Numbered from the stretch's first letter, positions 1 through 7,212 are shown. The stretch is 46,354 nucleotides of DNA from Proteocatella sphenisci DSM 23131 (GCF_000423525.1 NZ_AUID01000022.1:1-46354), one strand, 5' to 3'. Notes: generated by a model not told the origin, from the sequence alone. A program made the numbers and translations.

Positions 1-139
1 TCTCAGCTTTGCTCTGACTGCGGTAACCGGTCGAGTCAGACAAAGGACCTGAGCTGCAGAATATATGTCTGTCCAGAGTGCGGTCTTGAGATAGACAGAG
101 ATTACAATGCAAGTCTGAACTTACTGAAACTGACAATGT
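1..139 (+). CDS. tnpB: TnpB (IS200/IS605 family), C-terminal fragment
   Basis: The frame is open from the first base to a TAA at 137-139 and gives the last 45 residues of a TnpB RNA-guided nuclease. It shows the zinc-finger pattern CSDCG, then KDLSCR, then CPECG, followed by DRDYNASLN, which carries the last RuvC aspartate. TnpB proteins cut DNA guided by an RNA made from the right end of their own transposon. The start lies outside the window, so I cannot say whether the gene is intact. The downstream bases look like the element's right end, so this is the 3' edge of the insertion. Confidence 0.9.
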
Positions 140-254
140 AAATACAAGATACAGTGTCAGTCGGGGAGGGTACCGCCCTTAGAGCCTGGAGAATCTTGCT
201 TCATCAGAAGCATTGACCAGGAAGCCCCTACTTCTTAAGTGGTGGGTAGTTCAC
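140..254 (+). ncRNA. IS605-type right end and probable omega/reRNA scaffold
   Basis: Directly after tnpB come nested hairpins. CCTGG at 185-189 pairs with CCAGG at 217-221 and encloses GCTTC (198-202) with GAAGC (207-211). A second imperfect stem pairs CCCCTACTT (225-233) with AAGTGGTGGG (237-246), followed by GTAGTTCAC to about 254. In IS200/IS605 elements this position holds the right end that transposase recognises, and it is transcribed as the TnpB guide RNA scaffold. The exact end and the existence of the RNA are inferred; the hairpins are seen. Confidence 0.6.
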
Positions 255-541
255 TGGAACAATTTGAGCAAATTGATGGTGTTACTTCCAGACCGATGAT
301 GGGTGGGTATATTTTTTATTATAAAAAAAAGATATTCGGTGGGATATACGAACCGGGGTTTATGGTGAAAATTACTGATGCCAGTAGAAAATACTTGCCC
401 AAGGCGGAGAGTATGCCACCATACAAAGGTGCTAAGGATTTGGTTCTGGTTGATGATATTGATAACAAAGAATTATTGTGCAGCATGGTGCAGGAAATGT
501 ATGATGAACTTCCTGCGATGAAATCAAAGAAAAAGAAGTAA
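239..541 (+). pseudogene. TfoX N-terminal-domain protein, 5' end lost at the IS element
   Basis: The reading frame gives about 95 residues of a TfoX N-terminal-domain protein: GVTSRPMMGGYIFYYKKK, then FGGIYEPGFMVKIT, ending DELPAMKSKKKK, which matches the lysine-rich end usual in short members. Normal proteins start with some 10-15 further residues ahead of the EQ segment. Here the frame runs straight into the IS605 right end, and its only possible start (GTG 239) lies inside the IS hairpin with no clear ribosome site. The family is linked to competence regulation in Haemophilus; the role of these short clostridial forms is unknown. I read it as 5'-truncated by the insertion. Confidence 0.75.
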
Positions 542-609
542 GATTTGTCAATTAGCTCAGTTTTGACAGAGATTATGAGCAACGAAACAATTATTCGAGG
601 AGGCTATTT

Positions 610-882
610 ATGAGCGAAAGATTTATAAACATCACTCTTGAAAATCTGGAAAGTGAACATATATGCTGTGCCATTGCCGATAAAAAACATCAGTTTGGCT
701 TCGGAGTAAAAAGACAATGGTTGAAAGAACGAATTCCTGAGGGCCGTGTTTTCCGTAAACTTGATGAAAGAGGAAAGAATTTTATTGAATATTGCATTAA
801 TGATGCTAGAAAAAAAGGGAAATCTGGTATCTGCAATTTAATTCGAGAGGGGCAAGTGAATGAGAGTAAAATCAAAGATTGA
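610..882 (+). pseudogene. GNAT N-acetyltransferase with internal deletion
   Basis: A good ribosome site (GAGGAGG) precedes ATG 610. Residues 1-60 (MSERFINITLENL, HICCAIADKKHQFGF, RQWLKERIPEG, VFRKLDERGKNFIEY) match the start of a clostridial GNAT acetyltransferase family. In that family FIEY is followed by about 30 residues holding the acetyl-CoA loop before the helix seen here as CINDARKKGKSGIC. That segment is missing but the frame is kept, and the C-terminal half is replaced by an unrelated tail. Without the acetyl-CoA loop it should be inactive. The family match is from memory of the motif order. Confidence 0.65.
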
Positions 883-1270
883 CTTTTGGCTAAAAATTAT
901 AATACTCGGATCGGTATTAATAATGTTGTTTAGCATGATGATTGTGCCACAAAATGAAAAAATCATTGGATATTTAGTCGGTGTTCCAATGATATGCTTT
1001 ATGCTTTGGATATACTTTGGTACATATTATGAATTCAGGGATGAATACCTCTACTGCAGGAGTGGTCCGTTTTTTGAAAGAATAATCTATGATAAAATTA
1101 AATCGGTGAAGCTTTCGCAGAACATGCTATCATCAATGGCATTATCAACAAAACGCATTGAAATACGGCAGCATGGTAAAGGTTATATTACAGGTACAAC
1201 ATTTATATCGCCTATGAACCGTGAAGAGTTTATGAAAGAACTAATACGCCGATGTAATAATATAGAATAG
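860..1270 (+). CDS. Small membrane protein with bacterial PH domain (PF06713-like)
   Basis: 136 residues. Two hydrophobic segments lie at about 11-30 and 37-55. The soluble part has FGTYYEFRDEYLYCRSGPF, then a beta-rich stretch with LSTKRIEIR and FISPMNREEFMKEL. This order (two membrane helices, YYEI/F, RSGPF, SPxxxxxF) is typical of the PF06713 bacterial PH-like family. Its function is unknown; such proteins probably sit on the inner face of the membrane. A purine-rich ribosome site (GAGAGGGG, 845-852) supports ATG 860, which overlaps the end of the broken acetyltransferase by 23 bp. Confidence 0.7.
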   Translation: MRVKSKIDFWLKIIILGSVLIMLFSMMIVPQNEKIIGYLVGVPMICFMLWIYFGTYYEFRDEYLYCRSGPFFERIIYDKIKSVKLSQNMLSSMALSTKRIEIRQHGKGYITGTTFISPMNREEFMKELIRRCNNIE

Positions 1271-1284
1271 TATAGAGCAAGGCA

Positions 1285-1412
1285 GTTGGCTGCTCCTGTA
1301 GAAATGCGCTCATGCCGGTGATACGTTTTTGCAGTTCATCCCGACCAAGGTTCTCGAGCTGAGCATTTTGCTTTTCATCACGAAGGTGGTAGATTTCATC
1401 GCCTAACTTTTC
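1285..1412 (-). pseudogene. Large serine recombinase fragment
   Basis: The minus strand reads GDEIYHLRDEKQNAQLEN, then GRDELQKRITGMSAFLQEQ. This is the coiled-coil part near the C-terminus of transposon-type large serine recombinases, where the [LR]xxEKxxxxxE…R…RI…FLxEQ pattern is common. No start, catalytic domain or stop of its own remains. A second piece resembling the end of the same kind of protein lies on the other strand at 2303-2380. Confidence 0.55.
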
Positions 1413-1416
1413 TCAT

Positions 1417-1523
1417 TTAGTCAGAGAAATTTTGATTTAATTTTTTCAGCAGTGATAGCAAATTATATTTTTCTTCATCGGTAAAATTTTTATAGGCTGT
1501 TTCGAATACCTGTGAAGAGATCT
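1417..1523 (-). pseudogene. Possible MarR-family regulator, C-terminal remnant
   Basis: Read on the minus strand, about 35 residues (FETAYKNFTDEEKYNLLSLL, then KKLNQNF) end at a stop at 1417-1419. The pattern FxxGFTDEEKxxLxxLLxKLxxN is common at the end of MarR proteins that dimerise through this helix. Upstream the frame degenerates with no N-terminal part. The position next to and divergent from the nitroreductase would suit a former regulator of that gene. Tentative. Confidence 0.4.
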
Positions 1524-1672
1524 GTTAAAATATTCCCATGAGAAGGGATTAAGTCATTAATGCCTTGTACTTCTAATTGTTTTAATATAAATTTTATCAT
1601 TTTTAATCATCTTACACCTCCATTTACAGATAATAAGATTATAACAATTTAATAATTATTTATCAATAAAAT

Positions 1673-1720
1673 TTGACACAAAACTATATATACGATAAAA
1701 TTGGTTTGTTATCAAACTAA
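1673..1720 (+). promoter_or_regulatory. Nitroreductase promoter with inverted-repeat operator
   Basis: TTGACA at 1673-1678 and TAAAAT at 1696-1701 are separated by 17 bp, a near-consensus SigA promoter. Just after the -10 box is an inverted repeat, TTGGTTTG (1701-1708), TTAT, CAAACTAA (1713-1720), with one mismatch in eight. Its place at the expected transcription start suits a repressor site. Confidence 0.7.
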
Positions 1721-1737
1721 ATAAAAGGAGTAATGAT

Positions 1738-2286
1738 ATGAAATTAGAAAATGGCATCAAAGAACGAAGGAGTATAAGAAAATATTCAGAAAGAGAGGTT
1801 ACTGAAGATACAATCCGAGAAATACTTGACTTGTCCAGGTTTTCACCTTCATGGAAAAATACACAAGTTGTAAGATATCACATAATCAAAAATAGAGATA
1901 TGAAAGAAAAAATAGCCAAAAACTGTGTACTAAGCTTTGATTTTAATGCAAAAACCATTGTAAGAAGTAATGCTCTTGTTATAATATCTGTAGTGAAGGA
2001 TACAAGCGGGTATGAGAAGGATGGTAGTTTTTCAACATCTCAACAAGATCGCTGGGAAATGTTTGATGCGGGAATTGCTACCCAGACATTTTGTTTAGCA
2101 GCACATTTAAAAGGCGTTGGTAGTGTGATTTTAGGGGTGTTTGATGAAGAAAAGATACGTCAGTATATCGATATCCCTGAAAATGAGAAAGTGACAAATC
2201 TTATTGCCATAGGCTATCCTTTAGATCAGCCTAAATCAGCGCCACCAAGAAAGAGCGTAGAGGAAATTTCGTCTTTTGTTCTGTAA
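1738..2286 (+). CDS. Nitroreductase family protein (FMN-dependent)
   Basis: 182 residues, normal for a short nitroreductase. The N-terminus has the FMN-phosphate-binding signature ERRSIRKYSEREV (about 9-21), then ILDLSRFSPSWKNTQ. The middle has the GIATQTFCLAAHLKGVGSV helix and the C-terminal part the IAIGYPLDQP turn. These enzymes reduce nitro groups, quinones or flavins with NAD(P)H in the cytosol; the substrate cannot be told from sequence. A clear AAAGGAG site precedes ATG 1738, with a strong promoter and operator just upstream. It stands alone, with recombinase pieces on both sides, which suggests movement of the locus. Confidence 0.9.
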   Translation: MKLENGIKERRSIRKYSEREVTEDTIREILDLSRFSPSWKNTQVVRYHIIKNRDMKEKIAKNCVLSFDFNAKTIVRSNALVIISVVKDTSGYEKDGSFSTSQQDRWEMFDAGIATQTFCLAAHLKGVGSVILGVFDEEKIRQYIDIPENEKVTNLIAIGYPLDQPKSAPPRKSVEEISSFVL

Positions 2287-2302
2287 GAATTAGCTCAAAT
2301 AA

Positions 2303-2380
2303 GTGGACCAAATCAAAGTCTATGAAACAGAGAGAATCATAATCCGCTTTATGGACGGAACGGAGATGGAGTTTAATGGG
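2303..2380 (+). pseudogene. Serine recombinase C-terminal tail remnant
   Basis: The frame reads KWTKIKVYETERIIIRFMDG then TEMEFNG and stops. The pattern (V)xxIxVYExxxxIxFxxGxExE is how many transposon-type serine recombinases end. It probably belongs with the recombinase piece at 1285-1412, which now lies on the opposite strand. No start or other domains. Confidence 0.45.
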
Positions 2381-2401
2381 TAATAATTAGGGATTAGCTG
2401 G

Positions 2402-2439
2402 CCGACTTGGATCAAAATGATATGAGTCGGTTTTTTTTT
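2402..2439 (+). terminator. Rho-independent terminator
   Basis: CCGACT (2402-2407) pairs with AGTCGG (2425-2430) and is followed by nine T residues. It would end transcription from the nitroreductase and the recombinase tail. Confidence 0.75.
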
Positions 2440-2514
2440 AGTTAATCCGGGTTTACATTGATAAATATTTGGGAATATCTTACAACAAACAAAAGTATTG
2501 AGAGGTGTAGTGTA

Positions 2515-3129
2515 TTGAAAAGCAGAACTATCATTGAGGAATATTATGAATATCGAGACAAGATAGGTAATAGAACAGAACTTTACAGAATAGTTGCTAA
2601 GAGGTATGGTGTAGCAAGCGCTCTGTATCCAGGAAGCCATATTGATATTGCGCCATCTTTGGTTATACCTAAGGTGATTTATGTTGATAACTTCAAAGGG
2701 GCGATTAATTTCTTTAAGAACATGGAAATGATAAAAAATTATATCGCTGAGAATAAAGAGTATGAGGAACCCTGTGACATAGTTTTCAGAGGTCAAGACT
2801 ATACAGGAGAAATAGATGTTGAACCTGTTGATTTGATCATTTCTCAATATGCTGGCTTTGTTGGACAGGCAACGAAAAAATATTTAAAGAAGGGTGGTAT
2901 TTTGTTGTGCAATGATAGTCATGGAGATGCCACTTTATCCAGATTTGATGATGATTTTGAATTCATTGGAGTCATCGGTAAGAATAATAGAATCATCGAT
3001 ACCAAACTGGATGATTATTTTGTATTACCAAAAAATAAAAATGTTGACTTAGTAAAAGTAAAAGAGAAGATCAAAGGACCGAAGTATAAGCTAACAGCTG
3101 AAAACTATTTATTCCGCAAAATCAAATAA
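2515..3129 (+). CDS. Unidentified protein, possibly methyltransferase-like fold
   Basis: About 205 residues from TTG 2515, chosen because AGAGGTG lies 8-10 bases upstream; an upstream start in the same frame has no ribosome site. I do not recognise the family firmly. The protein has IVAKRYGVASALYPGSHIDI, then VIYVDNFKGAINFFKN, DLIISQYAGFVGQATKKYLK and GGILLCNDSHGDATL. Alternating beta strands and helices with a D-x-II and a GGILLCND strand recall the Rossmann layout of class I SAM methyltransferases, but the glycine-rich SAM loop is not clear. It is predicted soluble and flanked by debris. Confidence 0.6.
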   Translation: MKSRTIIEEYYEYRDKIGNRTELYRIVAKRYGVASALYPGSHIDIAPSLVIPKVIYVDNFKGAINFFKNMEMIKNYIAENKEYEEPCDIVFRGQDYTGEIDVEPVDLIISQYAGFVGQATKKYLKKGGILLCNDSHGDATLSRFDDDFEFIGVIGKNNRIIDTKLDDYFVLPKNKNVDLVKVKEKIKGPKYKLTAENYLFRKIK

Positions 3130-3215
3130 CTTATTATAGGCTAACATACTTGACTTACTTATGATTTCTATCGCAGAATAGACACTGCCATGGATCTAAG
3201 TAGAGATATAAGCAA

Positions 3216-3394
3216 TAAAATGTTTTTGTACTAATTGCGGATCAGCTTTGCCAAATATAAAAATGGATGGAAAATTGCTGGTTGTTCCTGCGGGAAGTAT
3301 TGACAGTGATATAAACATTAAGCCACAAGGACATATATATTATGCAAGCAAAGCAATCTTGGATGGTGCTGGCAATTATTTTTTGTATTTTTAA
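3216..3394 (+). pseudogene. GFA-family (CENP-V/GFA) zinc enzyme remnant
   Basis: One frame reads IKCFCTNCGSALPNIKMDG, then KLLVVPAGSIDSDINIKPQG and HIYYASKAI. CxxCGS…VPAGSLD…KPxxHIxxxSK is the C-terminal half of the GFA (glutathione-dependent formaldehyde-activating-like) family, with a zinc-binding Cys pair. The N-terminal zinc site is missing and the end is replaced by a short tail and a stop. No start is visible. Confidence 0.6.
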
Positions 3395-3485
3395 CTTCCA
3401 TTTAATGTGTTTTTATATTACCATAAACATTAATAGAATCTGAATAAACTTAGTTTAAATATAAGGATTAGAAAGGAATTTTAAT

Positions 3486-4274
3486 ATGGAAGGTAAGAAT
3501 ATACAAATACGAAATAGTACAGTAGATTTTATGGTCTTTACTAAAGATGCAGGAAGTGACTCCATAGAAGTGCGTGTACAAGATGGTGATGTTTGGTTAA
3601 CTCAAAAAGCCATATCTATGCTATTTGATGTGGATAGAAGTGTAGTGACAAAGCATTTGAAAAAAATATTTGAAACAGGTGAACTAGATGAAAATTCAAC
3701 TTGTGCAAATTTTGCACAAGTTGCTGATAATGGTAAAACCTATCAATATAAGTTCTATTCATTATCAGCTATAATTGCTGTTGGTTATCGTACAAATTCT
3801 GAAAGAGCATTACAGTTTAGGCAGTGGGCAACTAAAGTATTGGATACTTTCACAAAGCAAGGATACGTTTTAGATAAAAACAGATTAATCAATGGACAAA
3901 TTTTTGATGAAGATTATTTTGAACATTTGATTTCTGAAATTCAGGAAATAAGGGCTAGTGAAAGACGGTTTTATCAGAAGATTACTGATATATATTCAAC
4001 CGCCGTTGACTATTCTAAAGACAGCAAAATTACCAGGGACTTCTTTGCCACTGTTCAAAATAAAATGCACTATGCAATCCACGGAAATACAGCGGCAGAA
4101 GTAATAACCACAAGGGCAAATCATAAAAAGGATCATATGGGATTAACAAGCTGGAGAGGAATTGATGTGAATAAGAGAATCCAAGTATTCACTCTCAACA
4201 TGCTTTTACAGTCATACCGTTTTCGCGGCAGATTTTCACAATCGGAAACCACGGAGAAAGTCTGTATTCTTTAG
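3486..4274 (+). pseudogene. RhuM-family protein, 3' truncated
   Basis: 262 residues with a strong ribosome site (GAAAGGAA) before ATG 3486. Residues 30-135 carry RhuM family motifs: DGDVWLTQKAISMLFDVDRS, STCANFAQVADNGKTYQYKF, YSLSAIIAVGYRTNSERALQ, FRQWATKVLDTFTKQGYVLD. The family is named after a Salmonella pathogenicity-island gene and is common beside restriction and defence genes; its function is not settled. Usual length is about 330. After HMGLTSWRGIDVNK the normal end is gone and the last 25 or so residues are the complement of an IS66-type tnpA start (repeat copy A). It is cut off by an insertion; activity is doubtful. Confidence 0.8.
3697..3723. repeat. 27-bp perfect palindrome inside rhuM
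   Basis: CAACTTGTGCAAA (3697-3709), one T, then its exact reverse complement (3711-3723). It encodes the conserved family peptide STCANFAQV, so part of the symmetry may come from the protein. It could still form a cruciform or bind a dimeric protein. Confidence 0.9.
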
Positions 4275-4366
4275 TAGTGCTGTTTGTGCTCATTAAATAA
4301 TCTTCAGAGTTTTTAGAGTTAACTTTAAAAACTTTAAAAAATCGTAAATTGGAGTTTTTAAAGGAA
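4185..4366 (-). mobile_element. Truncated left end of IS66-like element (repeat copy A)
   Basis: Read on the minus strand from ATG near 4302, the product starts MSTNSTTKEYRLSPWFPIV, then KICRENGMTVKA, and then stops. This resembles the small N-terminal protein (TnpA) of IS66 elements, where a basic W..I…CR.SGMTVK..C start is typical. The bases before the ATG, up to 4366, are a leader that is nearly identical to copy C (23670-23800) in the opposite direction. The element runs into rhuM. The IS66 assignment is from motif memory and moderate; the repeat is seen directly. Confidence 0.55.
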
Positions 4367-4399
4367 AGATATAAGTCTTGGAACAGGCCTATATCTTTT
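4365..4399 (+). terminator. Hairpin followed by T-run
   Basis: AAAGATATA (4365-4373) pairs with TATATCTTT (4390-4398), followed by further T residues. It fits a terminator downstream of the rhuM region, and would insulate the next operon. Confidence 0.55.
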
Positions 4400-4479
4400 T
4401 TTTATTTGATATAATACTCATGGAATATGGTACTATATAGTTAACAAATTGAAAAATTATATTCAAGGAGAAAACTATC

Positions 4480-5004
4480 ATGAAAAAACCATCAAATATA
4501 TTTATTATTTTTACTTTTTTACTATCATTATTAATTTTAACATCTTGCCAAAACCCTACTCCGGAACCGGATATCAGAATTTCACACAATTCGAATGAAT
4601 TGAAGGTGATCTATTATTTTGATAGAAATAATGAAGAGAAAGAAGACATTGAAGAGTACATAAAAAGCGTTATGGTAGGGAAAAGATTTATTGATTTGCC
4701 AGCCATTGATTTTGGAGATAAAATTTCTGTTGAAGCTCTAAATTTTGAAACAGATGAATTTGAAATTTATGACTATATCGTAGATGAAAGAGGGAATATA
4801 GTTTCAGATTATAGTGCAGAGCCTACTGCAGTAACCCTGGCTGATAATGGAAATGCAGAATTTGTATTTGAAAAAATTGAGAATCTGGAGATTTACAATG
4901 ATTATATGGTTGAAGGGAAATCTATACATTGCTTGTTAGTCAGGTGTAAGATAAATAAGTCCTGGTTTGCATTTGGAACGCTTGTATTAGGTGATTTGAG
5001 ATAG
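4480..5004 (+). CDS. Putative lipoprotein
   Basis: 174 residues. A signal peptide with a long hydrophobic core ends in LLILTSCQ, a lipobox with Cys at about residue 23, so it should be lipid-anchored on the outer face of the membrane. The mature part is acidic with no domain I recognise. AAGGAG sits before ATG 4480. It heads a probable operon with the next two genes (gaps of 11 bp and a short overlap). Confidence 0.7.
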   Translation: MKKPSNIFIIFTFLLSLLILTSCQNPTPEPDIRISHNSNELKVIYYFDRNNEEKEDIEEYIKSVMVGKRFIDLPAIDFGDKISVEALNFETDEFEIYDYIVDERGNIVSDYSAEPTAVTLADNGNAEFVFEKIENLEIYNDYMVEGKSIHCLLVRCKINKSWFAFGTLVLGDLR

Positions 5005-5015
5005 GAGACAGAGCA

Positions 5016-5702
5016 TTGAGCAAAGAAAACAGAAAACTACTTAAATATTCAGGAATTATATTCATAACTATATTATTAACTTACAGGCTTCCACATGATT
5101 CCTATTCGATTATTCAATACCTGATACCGCCCATCATAGGGGAAAATAGTGTTATTTACCTTTCAGGGATAGTGCCATTGACACTGTTCATAGTTGGAAT
5201 GAAAGGCCTGTTTAAACTCGAAAGATTTGTAGGTAAGAGCAAGCTGCTTATATTCATTGCTGTTGTATTAATCTTTGTCCCGGCAATGAAGGGGACCTTA
5301 GATTTCAGCAGAACGAATTATCATTCGATAAAAGGGGACGGACTTGAAGCCGTAGATATTGAAGAATCCAATATGAGTATAAATTCAACTAATGATGAAA
5401 TGGTAATAAGCATTAATTTGAAATTGAAAGATTACAGCAGAAAAGAAAATAAATTCAAAATAAGAGTATACCTGCCTGAAAGCATAAGTGATTATACCGG
5501 GAGCGAATTTTATGATTTAGACAAAGATTACTATACACATGGTAATAGAGGTATTTATAATGTTCAAGAAGATATATTGATTAAATTAAATAATAATCAT
5601 GAAATGAGTCAATTATTTGATTCCAGGCGGTATCAGGAAGACATTGAGTATGAATTATATAATAGTGAAGAATCGGTTAAGATTATAAAACATGGCTTAT
5701 AG
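5016..5702 (+). CDS. Unknown membrane protein
   Basis: 228 residues from TTG 5016, with GGAGA just upstream. Three hydrophobic segments lie at about 12-30, 45-65 and 77-93. The remaining 130 residues form a soluble, probably extracytoplasmic beta-rich domain (VISINLKLKDYSRKENKFKI and IRVYLPESISDYTG). I do not recognise the family. It lies between a lipoprotein and a DUF5412-like protein and is probably translated with them. Confidence 0.6.
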   Translation: MSKENRKLLKYSGIIFITILLTYRLPHDSYSIIQYLIPPIIGENSVIYLSGIVPLTLFIVGMKGLFKLERFVGKSKLLIFIAVVLIFVPAMKGTLDFSRTNYHSIKGDGLEAVDIEESNMSINSTNDEMVISINLKLKDYSRKENKFKIRVYLPESISDYTGSEFYDLDKDYYTHGNRGIYNVQEDILIKLNNNHEMSQLFDSRRYQEDIEYELYNSEESVKIIKHGL

Positions 5703-5721
5703 ACAGAAAGGAAATACTGCT

Positions 5722-6075
5722 ATGAAGAAAAAAGCAATTATTGCAGCAATGATTACAATAGCATTAGCAGGCTATGCCATCTATTGGGCTTTCTATGACA
5801 TGAGCAGACTTCCGACTGGGGAATTGATATCTGAGGTGCAGTCGCCCGGTGGTACATATACCCTGAAATCATATAGTACAGATGGAGGGGCAACTACATC
5901 CTATGCAATAAGAGGAGAACTCAACTTTAATACTGAGAATAAGAAACCGAAGAATATCTACTGGCAATACAAAGTTGAAAACGCATCAGTTGAATGGCTG
6001 GATGATGATACAGTTATAATTAATGGAGTCCAGTTAGATGTTCCGGGTGAGAAATATGATTTCAGGAGAGAATAA
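5722..6075 (+). CDS. DUF5412-like membrane-anchored protein
   Basis: 117 residues from ATG 5722, which follows AAAGGAA; a longer reading from 5692 overlaps the previous gene and lacks a ribosome site. One N-terminal membrane helix (about 4-22) is followed by LPTGELISEVQSPGGTYTLK, YAIRGELNFN, KKPKNIYWQYK and DTVIINGVQLDVP. This order matches DUF5412-type proteins of Firmicutes, whose function is unknown. It appears intact and ends the lipoprotein operon. Confidence 0.65.
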   Translation: MKKKAIIAAMITIALAGYAIYWAFYDMSRLPTGELISEVQSPGGTYTLKSYSTDGGATTSYAIRGELNFNTENKKPKNIYWQYKVENASVEWLDDDTVIINGVQLDVPGEKYDFRRE

Positions 6076-6110
6076 TCTAAAAAACGAATTATACAAATCG
6101 GGAGGACGTT

Positions 6111-6475
6111 ATGAGTGATTACGTTTTAGCTATTTTGAATGAGGACTATGCAAAAGAAATCTGTACCTGGAAATATGATGGAGAGTATTCAATATATAAT
6201 CTGTCCGATTAATAGCAATTCAAGATAAATCATTTATAGGAATTGGTTTAAAGCCATCTTTGTGTAGCCAAGGTATTGGCGGAAATGTTATGAAGCTGTT
6301 AATTGAAGAGTGCAGCAAGAGATTCCCTGATTGTCTGATAGCACTTGAAGTAAGGATTTTTAACAGGAGAGCTATCAGGTGTTATGAAAATATTGGTTTT
6401 GAAATAAAGAAGAAATACTGTAAGGATACTCTTACAGGGAATACGGAATTTTACTTAATGGAATACACTCTGTAA
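6111..6475 (+). pseudogene. GNAT acetyltransferase with internal deletion and frameshift
   Basis: GGGAGG precedes ATG 6111. The first 34 residues (MSDYVLAILNEDYAKEICTW, KYDGEYSIYNLSD) end at a stop. A second frame resumes with FIGIGLKPSLCSQGIGGNVM (the acetyl-CoA-binding loop, GxxxxxQGIG) and ends IRCYENIGFEIKKK, LTGNTEFYLMEYTL, the usual GNAT end. About 40-50 residues of the middle are lost, with a change of frame. The two ends clearly belong to one small GNAT protein. Confidence 0.75.
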
Positions 6476-6890
6476 AGTGGAGGTAATTAATTGGTAATTC
6501 CATTGATGACGACATTGTTGAAGTATCTGATAAAAGGCTCCTTTAAGTCGATATGCACTGGCATATTATCGACATAATTGGACCAGACTAGCATACTGCG
6601 GTTGTGTAGAACAATAATAAAGTTCTGCTAAAAGTAATAAACTTTTGCTAAAACTAAAATAAAGTCCTGTTTCAGTCCGGTGGCATAGCCACCAGACCTT
6701 ATTTATTCCCCAAAAAACTCAGCATTAAAATATAAAGAAATTGTGAGTAAGCCAGAATTAAAAATAAAGAATAAAAACCAGGAATCCGGAATGAGTGAAT
6801 GGGGGTTTGAGGGATATAAAAACCATTTACTGGGTTAAGCTTTGTAGATGGTTTTATTTTTATTTTCTGGGGTAAAAAAGGTATCTGGCA
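6476..6890. other. Non-coding stretch with gene debris, 20-bp tandem repeats and hairpins
   Basis: No intact gene. A short open stretch at 6491-6600 gives GNSIDDDIVEVSDKRLL and then VDMHWHIIDIIGPD, unrecognised debris with stops. Two and a half degenerate 20-bp tandem units follow: AATAAAGTTCTGCTAAAAGT (6616-6635), AATAAACTTTTGCTAAAACT (6636-6655) and a decayed third. A strong hairpin follows at 6676-6696 (GGTGGC-ATA-GCCACC core). Confidence 0.6.
6819..6860 (+). terminator. Terminator-like hairpin before the BREX operon
   Basis: AAAACCAT (6819-6826) pairs with ATGGTTTT (6848-6855), followed by a T-rich run. It would isolate the BREX promoter from upstream reading. Confidence 0.45.
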
Positions 6891-6927
6891 GTGTGGGATA
6901 AACGGTCGACAGATATTAAAACGATTA

Positions 6928-6957
6928 TAGACAATGCTATATAGACAATGCTATAAT
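6928..6957 (+). promoter_or_regulatory. BREX operon promoter on a tandem 14-bp repeat
   Basis: TAGACAATGCTATA occurs twice with no gap (6928-6941 and 6942-6955). TAGACA at 6928-6933 serves as -35 and TATAAT at 6952-6957 as -10, spaced 18 bp. The tandem copies therefore fill the promoter and are a natural operator for the XRE protein encoded 16 bp downstream. The regulation is inferred. Confidence 0.7.
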
Positions 6958-6972
6958 TGAATTTAGAGGAGT

Positions 6973-7194
6973 GTGATTAAAATGGAAATTTCTGAAATAA
7001 TTAAAGCTATAAGAAATGAGCTTAAAATGACTCAAACTGAATTTGCAGATGCGGTTCATGTAAGCTTTTCAACAGTTAATCGATGGGAGAACAATAAAGT
7101 TGTGCCTAATAGAATGGCTCGCGCTCTTATTATAGATTTTTGTGAAAAGAACGCTGTAAATGAATTACTCATAAAAGCGTTGAAGGATTATTAA
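6973..7194 (+). CDS. XRE-family HTH regulator of the BREX locus
   Basis: The ORF starts at 6973; ATG 6982 (MEISEII) is the likelier start because GAGGAG at 6967-6972 then has a normal spacing. About 70 residues, almost entirely one helix-turn-helix domain: MTQTEFADAVHVSFSTVNRW, then ENNKVVPNRMA. Single-domain XRE proteins commonly sit at the head of defence operons and repress or tune their own promoter. The gene is 3-19 bp from brxA and on the same strand, so it is the first gene of the operon. The DNA target is probably the tandem 14-bp repeat. Confidence 0.85.
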   Translation: MIKMEISEIIKAIRNELKMTQTEFADAVHVSFSTVNRWENNKVVPNRMARALIIDFCEKNAVNELLIKALKDY

Positions 7195-7212
7195 TAAATG
7201 GAAGGTGATTAT

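Noticed and set aside
2320-2847. 175-residue open frame on the minus strand
   Set aside because: It lies antisense to the better-supported protein at 2515-3129, has no ribosome site and a composition typical of a shadow frame.
4389-4589. Minus-strand 66-residue frame
   Set aside because: It overlaps the promoter and signal peptide of the lipoprotein on the opposite strand; no ribosome site.
6616-6676. Possible CRISPR array
   Set aside because: The 20-bp units are contiguous and degenerate with no spacers; no cas gene is present in the window.
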